From: Candidatus Bipolaricaulota bacterium
GTDB lineage: Bacteria; Bipolaricaulota; Bipolaricaulia; UBA7950; UBA9294
Direction of reading: 5' to 3'
Assembly: GCA_030612175.1 (NCBI GenBank)
Contig: JAUWOJ010000001.1
Span: 1 to 52,046 of the forward strand
DNA: 52,046 nt
Shown here: in pieces, positions 42,611 to 51,279 of the stretch
Position numbering within the stretch: position 1 is the first letter of the stretch
How the letters are laid out: each line of letters begins with the position of its first letter
The notes under the pieces: generated by a model
The model's database searches: none
What the model was told of the DNA's origin: nothing
The model's input: the letters and a program-made list of their open reading frames with translations, nothing else
Translations under genes and position numbers: made by a program

Positions 42611-43741
42611 ATGGTTTTGCAAAAGACGGTTGACAAACAAGGGACGCCTAATCATTCTAACTTGGCCAGGGTCTTCGTCGCATTAAGAGAAACCCATCAG
42701 CTCACGAAGAAGCGTCTTTGCTTTCAGTTGGGACTCAGTCGGCCAACAATAGATAAGGCCATCGAGAAACTTCTGTCTTGTGGCTTGGCGAAGCGCGATG
42801 GGTGTGGTCCTTCCGCAGGCGGTCGACGGGCTGTGTTCTATGCGCTCAATATGCAGGCAGGGTCTATTATCGGGTGCGATCTTGAATTACCAGAACTGAA
42901 TCTTGTCATAAGCGGTTTGGATGGCATACCAATCACCGCAAGGAGCATCACTTTATCTGATGATTGTATTGCTGATCCTCGAAGAACCTTCGGATTGATG
43001 AACGTAAACGCAGTGGAAATGATTGAAGAGCTAGAAAGTGGTGCTGACAAACTGATCGGTCTCGGTCTCGGTGTTCCTGCTTTCCTAGGAGAGAATACGA
43101 TAAGCATTTCTGGTCAAAGCTTACCTCAGTGGGCGCGTGTACCAGCACAATCCATCCTAGAACAGCTGTTGAACATTCCAGTGTCTGTTGAAAATGACGT
43201 CAATTGCATGGCGATGACTGAGCATTACGAGGCCAACCATGGTGACAAGGTAATGGGGTATATCGCGTTACGAAAGGGCTTGAAAGGCAGTATTAGGATG
43301 GGGGCAAGCATCTTGTTAGATGGCAAGGTCTTCCACGGAGGAAACGGAAACGCTGCCTTACTCCAGAGTGCTTACGTAGACAGAAGTGAACTGGAGACAA
43401 TCAGGCAGAACGACCCCTGCGCAACGCTTGGCTCCAGGCAGGTAGTTGCAGTGCTTGTTGACCGGTTAGTTGCACCGTTAATCCACATGGTCAGGCTTCT
43501 CGACCCAAATCGACTGGTTATCGATGCATCGATTCTCAAACAAGGAGAGAAGTTCTTTATCCATGAGATTAGAGAAAGACTAAACGCTGAGCTAGGTAGT
43601 GGCTTCAGTTGTAGAATAGAGATGAGTAATGTAGAAGATCGCTCTCTCAATTGTGCCAAGGGAGCAGCCCTACACGCGTTACACCAGCTTTTCAATCAAC
43701 CTGTGGAGTTAATTGAAAGATTGGCAGGTTCCGCATCTTAA
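42611..43741 (+). CDS. ROK-family transcriptional regulator (NagC/XylR type)
   Basis: A 376-residue protein with an N-terminal winged helix (LTKKRLCFQLGLSRPTIDKAIEKLLSCGLAKRDG, residues about 30-65) and a ROK sugar-binding domain (LIGLGLGVPAFLGENTISISGQ; SVENDVNCMAMTEHYEANHG). The CxCGxxGC zinc motif of ROK kinases is absent, as expected for a degenerate sensory domain. It is the first gene of the sugar locus and would repress transport until its sugar binds. The gene appears to be translated from a leaderless message. Confidence 0.9.
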   Translation: MVLQKTVDKQGTPNHSNLARVFVALRETHQLTKKRLCFQLGLSRPTIDKAIEKLLSCGLAKRDGCGPSAGGRRAVFYALNMQAGSIIGCDLELPELNLVISGLDGIPITARSITLSDDCIADPRRTFGLMNVNAVEMIEELESGADKLIGLGLGVPAFLGENTISISGQSLPQWARVPAQSILEQLLNIPVSVENDVNCMAMTEHYEANHGDKVMGYIALRKGLKGSIRMGASILLDGKVFHGGNGNAALLQSAYVDRSELETIRQNDPCATLGSRQVVAVLVDRLVAPLIHMVRLLDPNRLVIDASILKQGEKFFIHEIRERLNAELGSGFSCRIEMSNVEDRSLNCAKGAALHALHQLFNQPVELIERLAGSAS

Positions 43742-43823
43742 GATTCAGGAGGTGATAGTAGAAACTGGACTGGTACTTAGATGAAGTCGGAATAAAGAAA
43801 AAGAAGAGCTTAAGGAGGAAAAA

Positions 43824-45089
43824 ATGCTAAGAAAGATATTGGCTATGGCAGCAGTTCTTTCACTCGTAGGTGCTGTTGGTATCTTGGGATTTGCTCAAAA
43901 GCAAGTCGTAATTGCAGTGGTTTGGAGTGGAGCAGAACTCGAGGCATTCGAGAAGACGTTGATTCCATTCGAGGAAGATACAGGAATCGATGTGGTTATC
44001 GAAAGTGTAGGCCGAGATTTGCCAGCAATCCTTGTCACACGACTGGCGGTCGGCAATCCGCCGGACTTGGCGGCAATGCCAAACCCAGGACAGATGAAGG
44101 AGTTCGCTAATCAGGGAGCACTGGTAGCGCTGGATGGAATCGTCGACCTTTCGGAATTGTCGAAGGCATTCATCGATCTCGCTAAGGTAGATGATCGCGT
44201 ATACGGTTTGTTCATTTCCGCTGACCTAAAGAGCCTTGTTTGGTATAGTCCGAAGGCTTTTGCGGCAAAAGGCTATGAGGTGCCGACAAGTTGGCCGGCC
44301 ATGATCGAGCTGTGCAACAAGATCGTTGCTGACGGAGGAACGCCGTGGGCCCTTGGCATGGAGTCAGGGGCAGCCAGCGGGTGGGTTGGGACAGACTGGG
44401 TCGAGGACATCATGCTCCGAACCGCTGGACCGGATCTCTACGACAAATGGGTCAGCCATGAGATCTCTTGGACCCATCCAGCGGTGAAGAAGGCGTTTGA
44501 ATACTTCGGACAGATCGTAAACGCGCCGGGATACGTCTATGGCGGAGCAACCGGAGCATTGATGATTTTCTTCGGCGATTCGCCAAATGCACTGTTCACC
44601 GATCCCCCTGCAGCGTATATGCACCGTCAAGCCACGTTCATCCAATCCTTCATCCTTACCGCAAACCCCGGCTTAGTGGCGGGCGAGGATTACGATGTCT
44701 TCCCGTTTCCGCCCATTTCGCCTATCTTCGGGAACCCCCTCCTTGGAGCAGGGGATCTGATCTCCGCATTTAATGATACCGCGGAGACACGAGCGCTACT
44801 TAACTATCTAGCCTCCGCCGAGGCGCAGGGGATTTGGTGCAAGGCACTCGGAAAACTAGCGGTCAATAAGACCGTTGACCCGTCTATCTATCCAGACCCA
44901 ATCACCGTGAAGGCCGCAGAGATGCTAGCCAACGCGGAAGTATTCCGTTTTGATGGTTCAGATCTGATGCCGGCCGCAGTAGGGGCCGGGACCTTCTGGA
45001 GTGGTGTCCTTGACTTTGTAAGCGGGATCCCTCTAGATACTGTCCTTGCGTCAATTGAGGCAAGCGCCATCGACGCCTACACTAAATAG
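43824..45089 (+). CDS. Sugar ABC transporter substrate-binding protein (SBP family 1)
   Basis: A 421-residue periplasmic protein. The signal peptide ends near GFAQKQ (about residue 25) without a lipobox cysteine. The mature start KQVVIAVVWSGAELEAFEKTLIPFEEDTGIDVVIESVGRDLP and VGNPPDLAAMPNPGQMKEFANQG are typical of oligosaccharide/alpha-glucoside binding proteins. AAGGAGGAAAAA gives a strong ribosome site. It starts 82 bases after the ROK regulator and precedes two MalFG-type permeases and a trehalose synthase, so an alpha-glucoside such as trehalose is the probable ligand. Confidence 0.92.
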   Translation: MLRKILAMAAVLSLVGAVGILGFAQKQVVIAVVWSGAELEAFEKTLIPFEEDTGIDVVIESVGRDLPAILVTRLAVGNPPDLAAMPNPGQMKEFANQGALVALDGIVDLSELSKAFIDLAKVDDRVYGLFISADLKSLVWYSPKAFAAKGYEVPTSWPAMIELCNKIVADGGTPWALGMESGAASGWVGTDWVEDIMLRTAGPDLYDKWVSHEISWTHPAVKKAFEYFGQIVNAPGYVYGGATGALMIFFGDSPNALFTDPPAAYMHRQATFIQSFILTANPGLVAGEDYDVFPFPPISPIFGNPLLGAGDLISAFNDTAETRALLNYLASAEAQGIWCKALGKLAVNKTVDPSIYPDPITVKAAEMLANAEVFRFDGSDLMPAAVGAGTFWSGVLDFVSGIPLDTVLASIEASAIDAYTK

Positions 45090-45109
45090 ACTCTTAGAAG
45101 AGATCGACC

Positions 45110-45139
45110 GCCTGAGGCCACTTAGCTGTGGCCTTGGGC
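45110..45139 (+). other. Intercistronic hairpin between sugar-binding-protein and permease genes
   Basis: GCCTGAGGCCAC (45110-45121) pairs with GTGGCCTTGGGC (45128-45139) over the six-base loop TTAGCT; ten Watson-Crick pairs and two G-U. No T-run follows. The arm includes the GTG at 45128, the earliest possible permease start, which argues for a later start codon. Confidence 0.78.
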
Positions 45140-45172
45140 ATCTTCTTCAACAGAAAGAGGGGATACTTTCTT

Positions 45173-46054
45173 TTGCGTACAGGACGGCTGCAACCCTGGT
45201 TATTCATTGGACCGGCGCTCCTTCTACTTAGCTTCTTTCTTGTCTATCCGTCAATCCATACGACGATCTTGTCCTTCTTTGGAAGACCGTACAGTGCGGG
45301 TGCGGAAGGATTCATTGGTGTTGAAAATTACAAACACTTCTTTACCGACAGGAGTATGCTTACGGCCTTTCGTAACAACGCGCTCTGGGTAGTCATCTTC
45401 ACCACGTTTACCGTGTGTTTTGGGCTCATCTTTGCCACACTCCTCGACCGCGTACGCTATGAAAAGATAATCAAGGCAATCGTGTTCATCCCGATGGCAA
45501 TCTCCATGGTTGGTGCGAGTGTGATCTGGAAGTTCGTCTACGCATTCAGACCCGCCGGCGCCAATCAGGTCGGCCTCCTAAACGCAATTGTAGTCTTTTT
45601 TGGAGGGGAGCCAGTTGGATGGCTGATAGAGCGGCCGTGGCTCAACAACTCGTGCTTGATCATCGTTGGAATATGGATTTGGACAGGCTTTTGCATGGTT
45701 ATCCTCTCCGCAGCGTACAAGAACATTCCCAGGGCACTGATGGAAGCAGCACGAATTGACGGGGCAAGCGAGTGGCAGGTATTCTGGAAGGTAATCCTCC
45801 CGATCCTGAAACCAACCATAGCCGTTGTAACCACTACCATGATAGTCTTTGTTCTTAAGATCTTCGATATTGTCTACGTGATGACCAACGGGAACTTCTC
45901 TACCGAGGTTATTGCAAACCGCATGTACAAAGAAATGTTCAGTTTCTATCGTTACGGCCGGGCAAGCGCCATTGCGGTTATTCTGCTTCTACTCATCATC
46001 CCCGTGATGTTGTTTAACATTCGGCGGTTCAGAGAACAGGAGGCAGTCCGATAA
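45173..46054 (+). CDS. Sugar ABC transporter permease, MalF/UgpA type
   Basis: A permease of 293 residues from TTG 45173 (GAGGGG ribosome site; MRTGRLQPWLFIGPALLLLSFFLVYPS), or 308 if the GTG at 45128 is used. I prefer the later start because the earlier one is buried in a strong hairpin. Six membrane segments and the EAA loop PRALMEAARIDGASEWQVFWKVILPIL are clear. It forms the channel with the MalG-type protein, whose ATG overlaps its stop by one base. No MalK-type ATPase is encoded in this locus. Confidence 0.88.
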   Translation: MRTGRLQPWLFIGPALLLLSFFLVYPSIHTTILSFFGRPYSAGAEGFIGVENYKHFFTDRSMLTAFRNNALWVVIFTTFTVCFGLIFATLLDRVRYEKIIKAIVFIPMAISMVGASVIWKFVYAFRPAGANQVGLLNAIVVFFGGEPVGWLIERPWLNNSCLIIVGIWIWTGFCMVILSAAYKNIPRALMEAARIDGASEWQVFWKVILPILKPTIAVVTTTMIVFVLKIFDIVYVMTNGNFSTEVIANRMYKEMFSFYRYGRASAIAVILLLLIIPVMLFNIRRFREQEAVR

Positions 46055-46911
46055 TGGCAGGGTTAATGAGAACACTCTCCCGCGGTCCTCTGCACGTGGT
46101 GATCATCATCCTAGCCCTCGCGTGGATGCTCCCCACCGCCGGTCTATTGATCACATCATTCCGTACGCCACAAGATGTTGCCCATTCTGGGTGGTGGACT
46201 GTCTTTGAGCACCCATTTAACTTCACTCGCTACAGTCTGGAGAACTACAGAGCGGTCATCGAGAAAAGTGGAATGGGACAAGCCTTCCTAAATAGCCTCA
46301 AGATAACTATTCCAGGAACAATCATCCCTGTGATGCTTGCTGCCTTTGCCGCATACGCCTTTGCCTGGATGAAGTTCCCTGGTAGGAAGACTCTCTTTCT
46401 GATCGTAGTTGCACTGTTGGTAGTTCCGTTACAGATGACCTTTATCCCTATCTTGACCATCTTCAAACAGCTGCGCCTCGGAGGTACCTTACCAGGAATT
46501 TGGTTGGCCCACACCGGGTACGGACTTCCGCTAACTGTTTACCTCTTACACAACTTTATTGCCGGCCTTCCAAGTGAACTCTTTGACTCGGCGTCCATTG
46601 ATGGAGCGTCTTCCTTACAGGTGTTCTTTCGACTGGTGCTACCTCTATCGGTTCCGGCGATCGCCTCAGTGATTATCTTTCAGTTCCTATGGGTGTGGAA
46701 TGACCTCCTGGTAGCGCTTATGTACCTGGGAGGGACACCCGATGTCGCTCCGGTGACACTGAAAGTAGCAAACCTGGTCGGTTCACGTGGCCAGGACTGG
46801 GAGCTCCTCACTGCTGCTGCCTTCGTCTCCATGGCATTACCGCTTATCGTCTTCTTCTCTCTACAACGTTACTTCGTGAGAGGGATCCTTGCTGGCTCGG
46901 TAAAGGGGTAG
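46054..46911 (+). CDS. Sugar ABC transporter permease, MalG/UgpE type
   Basis: A 285-residue inner-membrane permease with six hydrophobic segments, the N-terminal LHVVIIILALAWMLPTAGLLITSFRTPQD and the EAA loop PSELFDSASIDGASSLQVFFRLVLPLS. It overlaps the MalF-type gene by one base (TAATG) and is the last transport gene of the sugar locus. The following 149 bases hold the promoter for the trehalose synthase gene and no terminator that I can see. Confidence 0.94.
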   Translation: MAGLMRTLSRGPLHVVIIILALAWMLPTAGLLITSFRTPQDVAHSGWWTVFEHPFNFTRYSLENYRAVIEKSGMGQAFLNSLKITIPGTIIPVMLAAFAAYAFAWMKFPGRKTLFLIVVALLVVPLQMTFIPILTIFKQLRLGGTLPGIWLAHTGYGLPLTVYLLHNFIAGLPSELFDSASIDGASSLQVFFRLVLPLSVPAIASVIIFQFLWVWNDLLVALMYLGGTPDVAPVTLKVANLVGSRGQDWELLTAAAFVSMALPLIVFFSLQRYFVRGILAGSVKG

Positions 46912-47000
46912 AAAGTGGCGTACGTATCAGATGAACTACGCGATCAGCTTGCAACAGGGCAGATCTTGAGGATATGAACAACCAAAAGCAATAAACGTCC

Positions 47001-47028
47001 TTGACCGGCAAGTAAATACTGGTATCAT
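47001..47028 (+). promoter_or_regulatory. Promoter of the TreT-type synthase and sugar kinase genes
   Basis: TTGACC (47001-47006), a 16-base spacer and TATCAT (47023-47028), with GAGGAGG and the ATG about 30 bases on. It would allow the metabolic genes to be expressed apart from the transporter. Confidence 0.6.
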
Positions 47029-47060
47029 TTTTTGTCGAAGCTTGGACTGAGGAGGAATAG

Positions 47061-48269
47061 ATGGGACGAAGAATCGTGGATTATGAGAAGATCGTTGGTA
47101 AGGAAAAAATAGAAGAGATAAAGCAACGCGCTCACGAATTGCGAGGCCTCTCCGTGCTGCATGTAAATTCAACATTAGTTGGTGGTGGAGTAGCTGAAAT
47201 GCTGCAGTCACTGGTCCCTCTGTTTAACGATCTAGGCATCAATACTCGCTGGGAGGTTATTAAGGGAACCCCTCTCTTTTTCAAGATGACGAAAGGATTT
47301 CATAATGCCCTGCAAGGAGATGGTCTAAATAGTGGCGAAGCAATGCTAGAGCGATACCTTGAAATCAATAGACGGAATGCACAGCTACTGGATTTCAACT
47401 CGGACATTGTCATCATTCATGATCCTCAACCCCTTCCGTTAATCATGAGCCGTACCAAGGGAAGAAACCGCTGGATTTGGCGATGTCACATTGATCTCTC
47501 CTCGCCAGACAAGGAAGCATGGAAATTCCTCAGCCCCTACGTAGAGAGGTACGACATTGTCGTTCTCTCGATGCCAGAGTTTGCCCAGTACCTTCCTATA
47601 CCGCAAGATGTGATCCCTCCTTCTATAGATCCGTTAAGTGAGAAGAACAAGGACTTACCCGAGAACAAGGTAAGAGAAGTCTACCGGAAGTACAAGATAC
47701 CGATGGACAAACCAGTCATCCTTCAAGTTTCTCGTTTTGATCCGTTTAAGGATCCAGTAGGAGTGATTGAAGCATGCGAATTAGTGAGAAAGAAAGTAGC
47801 TTGTAGCCTTATCTTCGCCGGCGGAATAGCCTCAGATGATCCCGAAGGAGCGGAGGTGTTAGCGCGAGTCAGAGAGAGGGCAAATGGAGACCCAGACATC
47901 CATATCATTGCTCCTCAAAGTGAACCCATTCCTGATGTAGAGGTAAATGCCCTGCAGCGAGGCGCAGATATTATCGTCCAGAAATCATTGCGTGAGGGCT
48001 TCGCTCTTACGGTCACCGAGGCAATGTGGAAAGGGAAGCCGGTAGTAGGCAGCAATGTTGGTGGAATCCCATTGCAGGTTACGGATGGCGTTACAGGCTT
48101 TCTGGTTCGCTCAATTGACGAAACAGCTGAACGGATCACTTTCCTGCTACATAACCAGGAACTAGCGGTAGAGATGGGAGAGGTAGGCAGAGAGCAAATT
48201 CGCAAGAAGTTTCTCATAACACGGCAGATCAAAGACTATCTGCGACTTATGTCCATTATTGCTCCGTAG
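47061..48269 (+). CDS. treT: Trehalose glycosyltransferring synthase (TreT-type GT4 glycosyltransferase)
   Basis: A 402-residue GT-B glycosyltransferase. It matches TreT in VLHVNSTLVGGGVAEMLQSLVPLFNDLGI, DIVIIHDPQPLPLI, RCHIDLSSPDKEAW, ILQVSRFDPFKDPVGVI and the C-terminal EGFALTVTEAMWKGKPVVGSNVGGIPLQV. TreT reversibly joins NDP-glucose and glucose to trehalose in the cytoplasm; beside an importer it can split trehalose to NDP-glucose and glucose. The glucose could go to the ROK kinase encoded 29 bases downstream. GAGGAGG precedes the ATG. A related sucrose or mannosyl-transfer role cannot be excluded. Confidence 0.9.
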   Translation: MGRRIVDYEKIVGKEKIEEIKQRAHELRGLSVLHVNSTLVGGGVAEMLQSLVPLFNDLGINTRWEVIKGTPLFFKMTKGFHNALQGDGLNSGEAMLERYLEINRRNAQLLDFNSDIVIIHDPQPLPLIMSRTKGRNRWIWRCHIDLSSPDKEAWKFLSPYVERYDIVVLSMPEFAQYLPIPQDVIPPSIDPLSEKNKDLPENKVREVYRKYKIPMDKPVILQVSRFDPFKDPVGVIEACELVRKKVACSLIFAGGIASDDPEGAEVLARVRERANGDPDIHIIAPQSEPIPDVEVNALQRGADIIVQKSLREGFALTVTEAMWKGKPVVGSNVGGIPLQVTDGVTGFLVRSIDETAERITFLLHNQELAVEMGEVGREQIRKKFLITRQIKDYLRLMSIIAP

Positions 48270-48298
48270 ATTCTGCTGGTAGGAAAGGAGCGGAAGAA

Positions 48299-49399
48299 AT
48301 GAAGGAAACCTACTTAGGGGCATTCGATCTTGGTGGCACAAAAGTCACCGTACTAGTTTCCGATTTATCGGGAAGGATCATAGAGCGGTCGAGAGAATCA
48401 ACCTCTACTCGGGGAGGGAAGTTCGTTCGTTGGAAGGATGGCACAGCCTACTACGGCATATCTCAGCAGATGGTGGAAATGCTCCGCCGTGCCATGGCCT
48501 CTGCCGGGGTTAGCGTCCTCTCCGGGATTGGGATTGGTTCAGCAGGTCCTATCCAAGGGGGAACGATTAGGAACTCAAGCAACATAAAGTTGCAGGGTGT
48601 TCCAAAGGATTTCCCTGATAATCCTTTATACATCCCGCTTGTAGAGCCTTTGGCTGAATCTTTTGCAGTTCCTGTCTGCTTAGACAACGACTGCAGCGCT
48701 GGTGTACTAGGTGAGCTGTATTATGGCGCTGGTAAGGAGACACTAGACAAGAGCAGATTTCACTTAGTGTATGTAACATTGAGTACCGGCTTTGGTGGCG
48801 GCATATGGGATGGTGGACACCTTGTACGTGGCAAAGAAGGGAATACCGAAGTTGGGCATTTTGTTGTACACAAAGGTGGGCTCAAATGCGGTTGCGGAAA
48901 CTACGGCTGCGTGGAGGCTTACTGTTCAGGAAGCGGAATCGCGAAAAATGCTAGAATCCAACTGGTAAATGAAGGCTTGCCAATGAATGAACCGCTTATG
49001 CGCCTGGCTAAGGCTGCCGTAAGTAGCAAAGGATCAAGCTCCTTCTCTGGGACTCAATGGGAATTGCTCGAGTTTATCGATGCTCCCCTAGTCTTCGAAG
49101 CAGCTCTATCTGGAGATGGAATCGCTAGAAGGGTTCTCCAAGAAGCATGCTGTCATGGTGGGATTGCTTTGGCAAATATCGCCAATGCGTACGACCCTGA
49201 TGTTATCAGCTTTGGGGGAAGTATCGCCATAAATCACCCTGAGTTTGTTGAAGAGATGAGAATAGAGATGGAACAGCACCTCAATGTTGGCTCTCCAGAG
49301 ATACAGATCACCCCACTTGGAGATAGGGCCGTGGAGTACGGCGCAATGGTCTTAGCCCGACAGGCAAGCGCTAATTCAAGCATAGACGCCAAATGCTAG
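48299..49399 (+). CDS. ROK-family sugar kinase (glucokinase-like)
   Basis: A 366-residue kinase with the phosphate-1 motif AFDLGGTKVTVLVSD at residues 8-22, the catalytic-type VCLDNDCSAGVLGE, LSTGFGGGIWDGGHLVRG, GNTEVGHFVV and the zinc motif CGCGNYGCVEAYCSG. All ROK kinase features are present, so unlike the upstream ROK regulator it should be active, most probably on glucose released by TreT. AAAGGAG precedes the ATG. It is somewhat longer than typical glucokinases (about 320) because of an insertion after the zinc region. Confidence 0.9.
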   Translation: MKETYLGAFDLGGTKVTVLVSDLSGRIIERSRESTSTRGGKFVRWKDGTAYYGISQQMVEMLRRAMASAGVSVLSGIGIGSAGPIQGGTIRNSSNIKLQGVPKDFPDNPLYIPLVEPLAESFAVPVCLDNDCSAGVLGELYYGAGKETLDKSRFHLVYVTLSTGFGGGIWDGGHLVRGKEGNTEVGHFVVHKGGLKCGCGNYGCVEAYCSGSGIAKNARIQLVNEGLPMNEPLMRLAKAAVSSKGSSSFSGTQWELLEFIDAPLVFEAALSGDGIARRVLQEACCHGGIALANIANAYDPDVISFGGSIAINHPEFVEEMRIEMEQHLNVGSPEIQITPLGDRAVEYGAMVLARQASANSSIDAKC

Positions 49400-49489
49400 C
49401 AACGCATTAAAGTTGCAGTGTGCCATCAGTGGTTGGCGGCCTAACTGCTCATCTGAGCGCGTTCTTGAACGACACAGTTCGACAAATGC

Positions 49490-49519
49490 TTGACATCCCC
49501 TTGTTATTGACGCTATACT
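49490..49519 (+). promoter_or_regulatory. Promoter of the third peptide-transporter operon
   Basis: TTGACA (49490-49495), an 18-base spacer and TATACT (49514-49519). The leader to the GTG start is about 140 bases and includes the inverted repeat at 49550-49580. Bases 49400-49489 show nothing recognisable. Confidence 0.7.
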
Positions 49520-49549
49520 TAGTTTATCCACTAGAGTCTGTAGACAGAG

Positions 49550-49580
49550 CTGATACCAACCTGAGAAGGAGAGGTATCAG
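49550..49580 (+). other. Inverted repeat in the leader of the third peptide-transporter operon
   Basis: CTGATACC (49550-49557) and GGTATCAG (49573-49580) are perfect arms around 15 bases that include GAGAAGGAGA. It may fold as an mRNA hairpin or act as an operator about 25 bases downstream of the transcription start. It shares only the GATACC/GGTATC core with the FadR-type sites. Confidence 0.5.
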
Positions 49581-49664
49581 TAGGAAGGAAATGCCGAGCG
49601 TACGTGCCTGCAATAGGATGCTAAGGCGTCTTTAGGACATGTTCATCGGTCAAGGAGGAAGACA

Positions 49665-51251
49665 GTGAAAAAAATTTGCTTACTCGGACTCATCTTTACT
49701 TTGGTCATCGGCGTCCTCGCCGTTGGACAGGTAAAGACGCTTTATTGGAATCTCGGTACGGAACCCCCCACGCTTGACCCAAACATTGCAACTGACACGA
49801 CGTCGATCCAGGTTATTCAATCTCTATTCCTTGGTCTGACTGACTTTGACGACAATACGATGGAAGTTGTTCCGGAGCTTGCCACTCACTGGGAGGCTTC
49901 CGAAGACGGACTTACCTGGACGTTCTATTTACGTGACGACGTCATTTGGACTGACGGAACCCCGGTTACTGCTCACCAGGTGGTGTACAGTGTCAAGCGA
50001 ACCCTCGATCCAGCGACTGGTTCTTCCTACGCCTACGTCTTGTGGGTCATTGAGGGGGCGCAGGCATTCAACAACGACGAAGGCGGAACTGCTGACGGAG
50101 TTGGCGTCAAGGCGGTCGACGACTATACGGTGCAGTTCACCCTCACCCAGCCGGCGGGGTACTTCCCGTCCATCGCTGGAATGTGGATCTGCCGCCCGCT
50201 TCCGCACACAGTAGTGGAAGAGCACGGCGATGCGTGGGTCAATGTTGAGAACATCGTCACCAACGGTGCGTACGAGCTCGGTGAGTGGGTCCACGAAAGC
50301 CACCTGATCCTCTACAAGAGCGCGACTTACTACGATGTCGCCAACGTCAAGATCGATCAGGTCTACTGCTACATGATCGAGGAAGCGTCGACAGCGATGA
50401 CGTTGTACGAAGCCGGCGATCTCGATAGTACCGCTCCTCCACTTGAGGACATGGACCGCGTCAAGGCCGACCCCGTGCTAAGCGAGGAACTCCACATCGC
50501 TCCTGATCTGTGTACGTACTACTACGGGTTCAACAACGAGAAGGCTCCTTTCGATAACCCGCTCGTGCGCAAGGCGTTCGCTTCGGCAATCGACCGAGAA
50601 TCTTTGATCGAATTTGTCTTGAAGGGCGGGCAGTCCCCCGCGCAAACCTTTACCTGCCCGGGAATCTTCGGGCACGTCGACGGTGTAGCGGAAGGGATCG
50701 GTTACCCGTATGACCCAGAAGCAGCACAGGCGTTCCTAGCCGAAGCCGGCTACCCGAACGGCGAGGGCTTCCCTGAGGTGACGCTGATGCATAACACTTC
50801 GGAGGGACACTCGAAGATCGCGCAGTTCATCGGTCAGTCGTTCATGGATACCCTGAACGTGCAAGTGAACATCGTCAACCAGGAGTGGAAGGTCTATCTT
50901 GCGACGTGCCGCGAAGACGCGCCGCAGATCTACCGCATGGGTTGGTGCGCAGACTATCCTGACGCCAACAACTGGGTGAATGAAGTGTTCAACTCCAAGT
51001 CGGGCTCGAACTACGCTAACTACATTAATCCTACCTACGACGCGATCGTAGAGCGGGCCGCACGCGAGACCGATCCAGAAGTGCGCCTCGCTCTTTATCA
51101 AATAGCGGAGACCCTGATGTGCGATATCGACGCTGGTATCGCGCCCATTTACTTCTACACGATCGTCAACCTGACCAAGCCGTACGTGGTACGGACGTTC
51201 GCCCCACTCGGTGGCGAGCACTGGGAGCAGTGGGATATCCTTCCTCATTAG
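49665..51251 (+). CDS. Peptide ABC transporter substrate-binding protein (SBP family 5), third copy
   Basis: A 528-residue periplasmic protein from GTG 49665 behind AAGGAGGAAG. The signal peptide is cut near AVGQVK (about residue 21); the only early cysteine (Cys5) is not in a lipobox. Family motifs are LYWNLGTEPPTLDPNIATDT, WTFYLRDDVIWTDGTPVTAHQV and LVRKAFASAIDRESLIEF. The inner part of the gene is visibly richer in G and C at third positions than its neighbours. It is followed by a hairpin and a DppB-type permease. The substrate is unknown. Confidence 0.94.
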   Translation: MKKICLLGLIFTLVIGVLAVGQVKTLYWNLGTEPPTLDPNIATDTTSIQVIQSLFLGLTDFDDNTMEVVPELATHWEASEDGLTWTFYLRDDVIWTDGTPVTAHQVVYSVKRTLDPATGSSYAYVLWVIEGAQAFNNDEGGTADGVGVKAVDDYTVQFTLTQPAGYFPSIAGMWICRPLPHTVVEEHGDAWVNVENIVTNGAYELGEWVHESHLILYKSATYYDVANVKIDQVYCYMIEEASTAMTLYEAGDLDSTAPPLEDMDRVKADPVLSEELHIAPDLCTYYYGFNNEKAPFDNPLVRKAFASAIDRESLIEFVLKGGQSPAQTFTCPGIFGHVDGVAEGIGYPYDPEAAQAFLAEAGYPNGEGFPEVTLMHNTSEGHSKIAQFIGQSFMDTLNVQVNIVNQEWKVYLATCREDAPQIYRMGWCADYPDANNWVNEVFNSKSGSNYANYINPTYDAIVERAARETDPEVRLALYQIAETLMCDIDAGIAPIYFYTIVNLTKPYVVRTFAPLGGEHWEQWDILPH

Positions 51252-51279
51252 CTGAGAGGATCAACACGGTAAGGAATTT

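Noticed and set aside
47012..47029. Third FadR-type operator at the treT promoter
   Set aside because: It matches the palindrome at about 13 of 18 positions, but the outer arms are not symmetrical and the matching core is part of the -10 region; coincidence is likely.
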